NCBI GenBank assembly: GCA_028023455.1
Contig: JAQFVV010006309.1
Location: 2,705,482-2,769,481 of the forward strand
DNA: 64,000 nucleotides
Reading direction: 5' to 3'
Source of the DNA: Epiperipatus broadwayi
Taxonomy: Eukaryota > Onychophora > Udeonychophora > Euonychophora > Peripatidae
Made by a program: the position numbers and the translations under genes. This document shows positions 56,767 through 64,000 of the stretch, in pieces; the first letter of the stretch is position 1, and every line of letters begins with the position of its first letter. The notes under the pieces were generated by a model. The model saw only the letters and a program-made list of their open reading frames with translations, had not been told where the DNA came from and did not search any database.

Positions 56767-59261
56767 ATGAGTAAAAGTAATATGGAATCAAAAACTAAGA
56801 AAAAACTATCCGGTGCACAAAATCGTAAACGCCAAGCTGAAAAAATAGCAAACATTAAAAAACAAAGTGGATCCCTTAATAAATATCTTAAAATATCAAC
56901 TGCTTCTGAAATAGCTTATACTCAACAAGAACCAGAACCGTGCACATCATCTAGATCACAGGGAACTGTTGAAAATATTGAACAAGATTTTAGTAAGAAA
57001 CAGTTAAGTGACAACAAAGTCATTGTGCCAATATCATATCAAATGTGTACAAATTTAGAAGATCCAGCTGAATGGAATAAAATCGATGACAAACTACGTG
57101 TTATTTTAGTAGAAATGGGGCCTGTTCAAAAGAAAGATATTATATATCCGAACGATGTACATGGCCGTAAATTTTCTGATGTATATTATAATAGAAAAAT
57201 GGAAAACGGAGAAGTAGTTTTTCGAAAATGGCTTATTTATTCCGAAATTTTGAACTCTGTGTTTTGCTTTTGTTGCAAAGTTTTTGGATCTACTGAATCT
57301 AGCCTCATAGAAGGATATAATAATTGGAGAAATTTAAGTACAACTTTACACAGACATGAAACTAGTATGGCTCACATGAAAAGTTTATTGAATTGGAATG
57401 AACTTGAGAAAAGATTAAAAAACAAAATTACTATTGATTGTCAATCTCAAAATTTATATGAAATGGAAAAGAAACATTGGAGGAGTGTTTTGGAATGGCT
57501 GATTGAAATTATCAAATTTCTTGGTAGTCAAAATTTAGCATTTCGCAGATCATCTGATAAATTATACGAAAAAAATAACGGAAATTTTTTAAAATTAATT
57601 GAATTATTTGCGAAGTTTGATCCCGTTATGGAAAATCATGTTGAGAGGGCCCTAGATCAAAACAATAGAGTACATTATTTGAGCAAAGATAGCCAAAATG
57701 AATTATTGGAAATTTTAAGTACAGCAATTAGGGAAACAATTTTATTATCGATAAAGAAATCCAAATATTATTCTATTATTTTAGATTGTACACCAGATGC
57801 AAGTAAAACTGAACAAATGACCATAATTATTCGCTTCGTTTTTTGTAATAATGGAACGGTTAAAATTAGAGAAAACTTTTTAGGTTTCATAGATATAACA
57901 GATTCCACTGGACGAGGTTTATGTACAACAATAATTGAACAACTGGAAAAATGGAAGATTCCCATTGAAGACATGCGTGGTCAAGGGTATGATAATGGGG
58001 CCAACATGAAAGGCAAAAAGGCTGGACTTCAAAATTTGATTTTAACCAAAAACCCTCGTGCATTTTACGTACCATGTGCTGCTCATTCTTTAAACTTAAT
58101 CATAAACGATGCCGCCAATGTCAATGTAGATACAATTGGTTTTTTTGCAATTGTTCAAAAAATATACAATTTTTTTTCATCATCTTATAAACGGTGGTCA
58201 ATCCTTTTAAAATTTATTAAAACTTTAACTCTAAAACAACCATCAGAAACACGATGGGAAAGCAGAATTGATGCAATCCGGCCTCTACGGTATCAGTTGG
58301 GTGAAATTTATGATGCACTCTATGAAATAATGAACAACGAATCTTTTAATAGAGAAATTCAACATGAAGCTCAATCACTCTGCACTAACCTTAAGGATTA
58401 CAAATTTATTTGTTCTTTAATAATTTGGTATGATATATTAAATAGAATAAATCCTGTCAGTAAAATGCTCCAAAATGTAAATATGAATGCTTCACTTGCT
58501 TTAGAATCGATCGCAAATCTAAATAAATTTTTACGAGAATATCGATCAGATTCAAATTTCAAAAACATTCTCAAAATTGCAGATGAACTTAGTGAAGAGG
58601 TTGATGGAGAGAAAGAATTTAAAACTGCCAAAGAAGTTCGACAACGGAAAAAAACTCGTCAATTTGATTACGAGCATCAGGACGAAACACCTCAAATACC
58701 TGAAGAAAAATTTAAAATAAACATGTTTTTTACACTTTTAGATGTAGCGATTAATTCTTTAACAGAACGCTTTGAACTCCTCGAAGCATGTTATAATAAT
58801 TTCAATTTTCTATATAAAATATCAGAAATTAATAAGAGCAAGTTACAAGCAAAATGCAAAGATTTAGAAAATATTTTGAAATTTGATAACAGTAAAGATA
58901 TTAATGCTACAGATTTATTCGACGAATTATGTGCTTTTCGAGATATTTTTCAAAAGGATTTTTTAAATTCTCAAAACCCTTTCGAAACACTTAATTTTAT
59001 AGTTTCTAATAATTTATCTATGCCAAACTTATCAATAGCTTTAAGAATATTATTAACATTACCTGTTAGTGTGCAAGCGGTGAACGCTCTTTTTCTAAGT
59101 TAAAATTAATTAAAACTTACTTGAGAACAACTATGTCACAAAAACGGCTTGTTAATTTGGCATTAATTGCTATTGAAAATGATATTTGTGCAGAACTGGA
59201 AATAAATACAATCATATCAAGGTTTATTAATATGAAGTCAAGGAGTATAAAATTATTATAA
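56767..59261 (+). pseudogene. hAT transposase (ZMYM1/DUF4371-like), one frameshift
   Basis: The first ATG in the long frame is at 56767 (the frame opens three codons earlier at a GTG). The frame runs to a stop at 59101-59103. The Lys-rich N-terminus is followed by a TTF-type zinc finger ('FCFCCKVFG' near residue 167, then 'HRHETSMAH'). The DUF4371 catalytic core has 'DCTPDASKTEQ' (first acidic site, about residue 340), 'GYDNGANM' (second, about 409), the hAT CxxH motif 'VPCAAHSLNLIIND' (about 437) and the 'ETRWESR' motif (about 496). The conserved C-terminal hAT dimerisation segment starts as 'LRILLTLPVSV'. It then continues one frame over ('SGERSFSKLKL') to a stop at 59261, so one base is missing near 59071-59075. 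No other break is seen in about 830 codons. Comparable proteins bind element ends and cut and paste the DNA in the nucleus. Confidence 0.9.
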
Positions 59262-59408
59262 TTATAACATGTTTTGTAATGCATTTACTTTTTTTAACTG
59301 TATTTTCTTTTTTTTTTAATATTAAAAATTATTTATTTACATTGCCTTGTTTGTTTCCCTTAGAAAGATTTTGTACACTAATATTTATAACATGTAGGTG
59401 GTATACAT

Positions 59409-60067
59409 TAAAGTGACCAGATTTTAACATTGGTAAAACGGGACACCATTGACGGGGGGGGGCTGATTAAAAATTTGGTTTATATGGAGCGTTTATATAG
59501 ATATAGCGTACATTAATAATAATAAATTAAATATGTATGTTTGTAATATTATCTTTTTTTTAAATTATTTCATTTATAAATTGTAAATTTATTATTAAAT
59601 TTGCTAATATTTGCATAAATTTAGAGGTTAGAAAAATTAGCAAAAATTTTAAAAATAATGGGTTTGTTAAAAACAGACAGTGACGCAAATAATAAATATG
59701 AAATTTTAAAAAAAAAAAATATTTGAGATTAAAATATGTAAATGTTTTTCGAAAATTATTTTAAACATTTAAATATTTTAATCTCAAACATTATTTTTTT
59801 TTAATTTATTATATATATATATATTTGAATCACTCTGTCTATTTTTAACAAACACATTATTTTTAAAATTTCTGCAAATTTTTCTAACATCTAAATTTGC
59901 CGTGTTAAATTATATATTATTTCATACAAACCGTTTGTATAAAATAATATATAATTTAACAATCAATTTTATGCTATTTTTGATATCAAAAATAGCATTA
60001 CATCGTGCATTCTTTCTAAAAATCATGACTTTTTTAAAACGCCACGGGACACGGTCGGGTCACCTTA
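59409..60067. mobile_element. Foldback non-autonomous element nested in the hAT element
   Basis: Ends TAAAGTGACC and GGTCACCTTA are inverted repeats. Flanking 8-mers GTATACAT (59401-59408) and GTAAACAT (60068-60075) differ at one base and look like an 8-bp duplication, as for hAT-type elements. Inside, long inverted arms (for example 'gagattaaaatatgtaaatg' with its complement at about 59764-59788) make most of the unit a hairpin. A smaller palindrome 'aaattatatattatttcat' lies at about 59907-59960. Confidence 0.75.
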
Positions 60068-60148
60068 GTAAACATACATATTGACAGGGGCGCCAAAATC
60101 AAATTTGCATGTGGGCGCCTAGTACCCAGCGCCGGTCCTGCCCATCAG

Positions 60149-61306
60149 TATCTGAACAAGTCTCTATTGTCTTCATTTTTTCCTAGTTGGATCTTTGTGC
60201 TATAAAATAAGTTTATCTAAACTATCATCAATTGACAATTTATTTCAGGTTCAGTTAAGCATTCATTACAGTATCAGCTACCAATCCATTTAAATATATC
60301 CAACAGTCTTTTGGAAAATCATTTGCTTTAAGTATTTTATTTAACACATGGCATGGTTCATCAAACTACAAGCACAGATAAAGATGTTTGATTAGTTTTA
60401 CTTTGGTAAAATAATTAGGCTGAGCTGCAAATTGTTATCCAACATAAGAAGACAAGCTCTATTTGATAAAGATAAATGTAGATTCGAGATTAGTGAAATA
60501 AACTTTTCATCAACAATCTTATATATAGATGAAAATGATGAAATCCTCAAGTTATTTCCTTACAAGAGCTAAAGACCAGTATACTAAGATGAAAAAACAT
60601 TGATTATAGCAACAATAACTAATTTCAAAATTGATAATGAAGAGATAGAAGAGTTTAACATTTTTTTGCCTTATAAATTTAATAACAAATAATTTAATAT
60701 GTTATAAGACACAGAGTTCCAATGAAGAGGTTCATATGCTTACAAATAAAAATCTATGTTTTTTTCTGTTGCCAAAGGTTTGAAAATATATTATTGAAGA
60801 ATAGAAATAAAATAAATATAAACACTGTAAACTGCAGTGCTGATGAAGATATTTGATTGATCTTGTATCACATTAAACTTAAACGTTTGCGTAAAACATA
60901 ATTGTCTTGATAAAATTTTATAATATACTTGATCAAAAAATGTATAAAGTCTTGGAAATGAAAGACTGTCCATAAAAAATAAGAGTAGAAGAAGAAGGAT
61001 GGTTGTTGGACTTCCCCATTACAAAAGTGTATGTTCATTTGAGTAACCACCAAACTAAGTGAATGATGATCTATTCTAAAGAATTGTTAATTATATGATT
61101 GGTGGCAGTTGTTGCTGAAATGAGAACACCTAATAATTATAATAATAATGTTATTTTTATTAATCTTTTACTGATGTATTAGAAAATCAAGGATTTTAAT
61201 TATAAGTAAAAGAAAAAAAATTGAATAGCTTAATCAGGCTATTTTTTGTACAGACAATTTCTTTTTTAATGCATAAATTCTTCCAATGAGACCTTCAGAA
61301 TATTAT
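60149..61306. other. A+T-rich DNA, possible decayed coding remnant
   Basis: The minus strand 61053-60150 has several linked open stretches ('SLSFPRLYTFFDQVYYKILS', 'CLLMLDNNLQLSLIILPK') broken by stops. Composition is somewhat protein-like, but I do not recognise a family. Confidence 0.25.
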
Positions 61307-61625
61307 TTGGTGTTTTCTTGAAAATTTGTGATGATGATGTTTTAGTTGTATTTATATGTTGGATTATTTCCATTATCTAATATGAGTATTGAATGTCTTT
61401 AGAAAAATTTAACTTTATTTAAATATTCTATATACTCAATTGTTAGTAATAGCACACATATTAGTATATGTACAAGTTTTGAGAGGTAATATTCTCACCT
61501 CTGCTTCAGATATTGCTGGCCTGACCAGTGACAGTACTAGCATGGGAATCAAAACTGGATCCTTAGATTTTTGAGTATTGAATTTTAAGGTAATGATCTA
61601 ACTAATTGAGCCATCCTGCTAAAGC
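61307..61625 (-). mobile_element. tRNA-headed SINE with hammerhead remnant (copy 3)
   Basis: The fullest copy. On the minus strand the head has an A box TGGCTCAATTAG (61602-61613), an anticodon-stem-like CCTTA...TAAGG enclosing a 20-base loop, and a B box-like AGTTTTGATTCCC (61544-61556). Then comes the body shared with copy 1 ('gctagtactgtcactg', 'caggccagcaa'), a mutated hammerhead-like core (61475-61511) and the tail ending near 61307. No inverted arm in this copy. The word ATTCAATACTCA occurs both in the head loop and in the tail. Target duplication not found. Confidence 0.7.
61475..61511 (-). ncRNA. Degenerate hammerhead-like core
   Basis: CTGAAGC, stem AGAGG...CCTCT, then CAAAAC. The stem II hairpin is preserved while core bases differ from the CUGANGA/GAAA consensus, so this copy is probably inactive. 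Confidence 0.3.
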
Positions 61626-63309
61626 CTAACTTACATTTCATGTCATCATAATTAGCTTTCTGTACAACTTTTTATCTCTTTATTAACATGCGTCAAATTA
61701 TTATAATCCACTTATAGGAATAATTACTTAATGTCCCCTTCAGTCATGAACTATGGCTTTCTGCATTTTATAAGATATTTGTCTGCTAAGCCACAAGATC
61801 AGAGTCTGATCAGTTAATTGTTTGCTTAAAATGAAAATTACCAGATTAAAATTGCTTTATTTTGATCATCAGATGATTTAAAGTAGACAGTTCTTGAGAT
61901 AATATATAGTGAATAAAGTAAAGGATGACTAGAAATAATGAATGTGTTATTGGGAAGTTTTGAAAAAGAAACTAAACTTATGATAGTTCATTTTTTAGAA
62001 AATTACCAATCATATAATACCAATATTATTATGAACTTGACTGCAATACATCCATAAAGAGAGGTTTTTAATATTCCGAATCCAATCATGCAATTAATTC
62101 ATCATAGAGTAATATTATGACTAAGTTTATTACCTTGTACATATTTATTCAATGGCAGACTTTAGAGCTCAAAGGTCCTGCTTTAATATTTTCATGATCT
62201 TAGCTTTTTATGAATCCCAATCAATAAACCATTTGATTATTATTTTAAATGCATTTAGTTAACTAATTAGCTAGCAGAAGGTGCATAAGTGCATTCATTC
62301 ATAATAATTTAATATTTCAAATATAATTTGCTTTTACTGGTTTTGTATAAATTTACACAATTTAAATGGTTAATCATAAAAAGCTTTTCAAAATCACATT
62401 TGTACCTCTAATTTGCAATAGTAGAATTATAGCATGCAGTCAATTGTCTGATTTATTACTGAATGGATATCATCTGCTTTTTCATTAGTTGCTAATAGCA
62501 ACAGTCGAAAAAAAAAGTTAAGAAGAATTTAAAAAATATTTTGAAAAAGTTTTCTTTCAAATCATCTGGTCATAACAATTTTCTGAGTATGAATGTTTTC
62601 TACAAGTAACATTGGTTATCAAATGTAAAAAGTTTGTAGAAGCATAATGTTTGACTTTAAATAATTTTATTTAGGCTAAACAAGGTTACATTATCTCAAA
62701 ACATCAAAACATAATGTTTACAATAAATTTTGAATCAATAATTTTTTAGTAGAGTTTCATTATTATGCAGCATTCAAAGTAACTTTATTCTATAAGTTTT
62801 ATAACAACACTGATACTGTCAAGCCATATATTACTTCCATAATAACACTTGCCTTTATTTTAGTGTAAAGATTACAAGTCATAGAATCAAAAACAAATGC
62901 AGTGATAAAAAGTATACTAGAAGAAAAGGGGTTTTTGGAGAACAGTGTCTTCAGCTGTAAATTTTAAAACAGTAGTTTTGGGTTTTGAGTTTCTCTTATC
63001 ATTATGTTATAAACCTTTAATTCTAACACCATTTTGATATACTAAACAATTCAAATATTACTGTTTTTATAGCAACAAAGTTTGGATCATTTTCAAATAA
63101 TCCTTTATAAAACTCTGCTTTGAATCATATAAATCATCTGTGAAATAAGCTGGATGATTATCTTAGGAACTTTCAAAATTGATCTGATATTCTAGTGATT
63201 TGGTTAAGGGTGAGGACTGTGATATAATTTACATAAGAAAGTAAAAAATAATCAGAATTTTATAATAACAATTTTTTTAATTATTTTTAAGTGTTATAAA
63301 TTTAATCTC
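61626..63309. other. A+T-rich DNA without a supported gene
   Basis: Minus-strand stretches such as 'LLLATNEKADDIHSVIKQTI' (about 62500) look weakly coding but are isolated. No family recognised. Confidence 0.35.
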
Positions 63310-63905
63310 TTTCAAACTACTATCCATTTAATGCAATACACTAGTCTAAACATGTTATTCATTTTTAAAAGTAGTCCATAAATACTACCAAAGTGATGTT
63401 TTTTAATGCTTTCATCATTTTTTCCATGACTTCTAAGTCCACAAAAAATAAAAATTGAGACACTTTTTCATTCGAGAGATTTTTAAAAAAATTACATGAG
63501 CAAATATGGCTGATAAATAAGCTAAGTCATGATAAATTTAATAAAAATGTGTTTCATATTCAAGGCTTTGAGGAATGACACTTTATTGGGGTAGAGTTTG
63601 CATTATTTGCCACAAAAAGAGCTGTTTACATTTTACTGTATCACGTAAATGTTTCAGAACTTGCAGGTAAAATATCTGACCATTATGAACTAAATCTGAG
63701 TGAAAAATAGTGTCTAAATATAAAAAACAGCATTGTTTTGACTTTGGACTTTACTTACCAAGCTTTTTAAGGATGTGGTGAATTTAACATTTCAATTAAA
63801 CCACTCATAAACTTTTGTTTTTAAAAGATCAGCTTGCTTATAATCTGTTTCAATCATTTCAACTGTTTTCTTTGTCATTTCCTATAAAGGAAAATAGAAT
63901 TTCAC
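63310..63905 (-). pseudogene. Decayed mariner transposase
   Basis: Minus-strand segments in order: 'MTKKTVEMIETDYKQADLLK' then 'TKVYEWFN' (63868-63785), the N-terminal helix-turn-helix region ('...TxVxEWFKRF' in mariners). Then 'FHSDLVHNGQIFYLQVLKHL' and 'RDTVKCKQLFLW' (63705-63606), matching the 'vxxGxTvNxxxYxxxLxxLR' block just before the second catalytic Asp. Then the remnants 'ALKNITLVVFMDYF' and 'CIALNG' (down to about 63330), the mariner C-terminus. The DDE/D motifs HHDNAP and YSPDLAP are not intact, and there are several stops, frameshifts and deletions. Terminal repeats were not located. Confidence 0.75.
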
Positions 63906-64000
63906 ATTGTCTGACCTCTGCCATTATAAAAAAAATTGACAAATATGCAAAATGCACTTTACAAAAAAAGGGCTATGTAGCTCCACGTTTTTACATCGAA

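Larger units (their letters stand above)
55563..60140 (+). mobile_element. Complete hAT DNA transposon, 4578 bp
   Basis: An exact 8-bp target duplication CCCATCAG lies at 55555-55562 and 60141-60148. Imperfect terminal inverted repeats: CAGGGCTGGC at the left and CAGGACCGGC read inward from the right. GC-rich subterminal words (GGGCGC, GGCGCC) repeat near both ends. The left end also has a GCATGC cluster. The element encodes one transposase with a single frameshift and carries a nested foldback at 59409-60067. It is probably a recent but now inactive insertion. Confidence 0.92.

Overview
The window is strongly A+T-rich eukaryotic DNA and looks like intronic or intergenic sequence from an invertebrate animal. 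Three pieces of evidence support this. A small spliced gene segment encodes part of a neuronal-type immunoglobulin domain. There are no bacterial-style operons or ribosome-binding sites. The transposon load is dense and typically metazoan: LINEs, tRNA-headed SINEs, hAT, mariner, pogo-like and gypsy-like elements. I cannot name the species. Almost all long open frames are chance frames in A+T-rich DNA or parts of transposons.

Layout. 1-7.7 kb holds a decayed LINE on the minus strand (1020-3440), a 366-bp foldback (6131-6496) and a short jockey-like RT fragment (7021-7620). 7.8-8.3 kb is an inverted SINE with a tRNA B box and a hammerhead-ribozyme-like core. 10.6-11.7 kb carries three candidate plus-strand exons of one Ig V-type domain (10653-10769, 11003-11096, 11641-11683), with phases that join. 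These are the only host-gene sequence I can support. A 519-bp foldback (11836-12354) follows. At 13728-16739 lies a young LTR retrotransposon with 548-bp LTRs, an ACTAC target duplication, a tRNA-Ser-type primer site and only gag-protease coding capacity. 19.1-20.7 kb is a decayed BED-finger hAT transposase. 21.2-23.1 kb may be the 3' end of another LTR element. 23575-24444 is a TA-flanked pogo/mariner-type element. 25.35-25.9 kb is a TCTG/TCTA microsatellite.

29-49 kb holds a second, HHR-less SINE foldback (31277-31483), a tRNA retropseudogene with a 21-bp target duplication (31609-31744), LINE tail fragments around a roughly 387-bp ATT array, a LINE C-terminal region (36175-37390), a foldback family (29345, 37851, 48635) and two copies of an unclassified block of about 950 bp (40358-41310, 47675-48634). 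52.9-54.9 kb is another minus-strand LINE remnant. 55563-60140 is a complete hAT element with an 8-bp target duplication, terminal repeats and one long transposase frame broken by a single 1-base frameshift. A foldback element with its own 8-bp duplication is nested inside it. 61.3-61.6 kb is the most complete SINE copy, with both A and B boxes. 63.3-63.9 kb is a decayed mariner transposase.

The most unusual signal is the SINE family combining a tRNA-like head with a hammerhead-like core. In the two foldback copies the inversion junction falls close to the predicted ribozyme cleavage site, suggesting that self-cleaved RNA ends took part in forming the inverted copies. This is an inference from three copies and needs structure modelling and a genome-wide survey.
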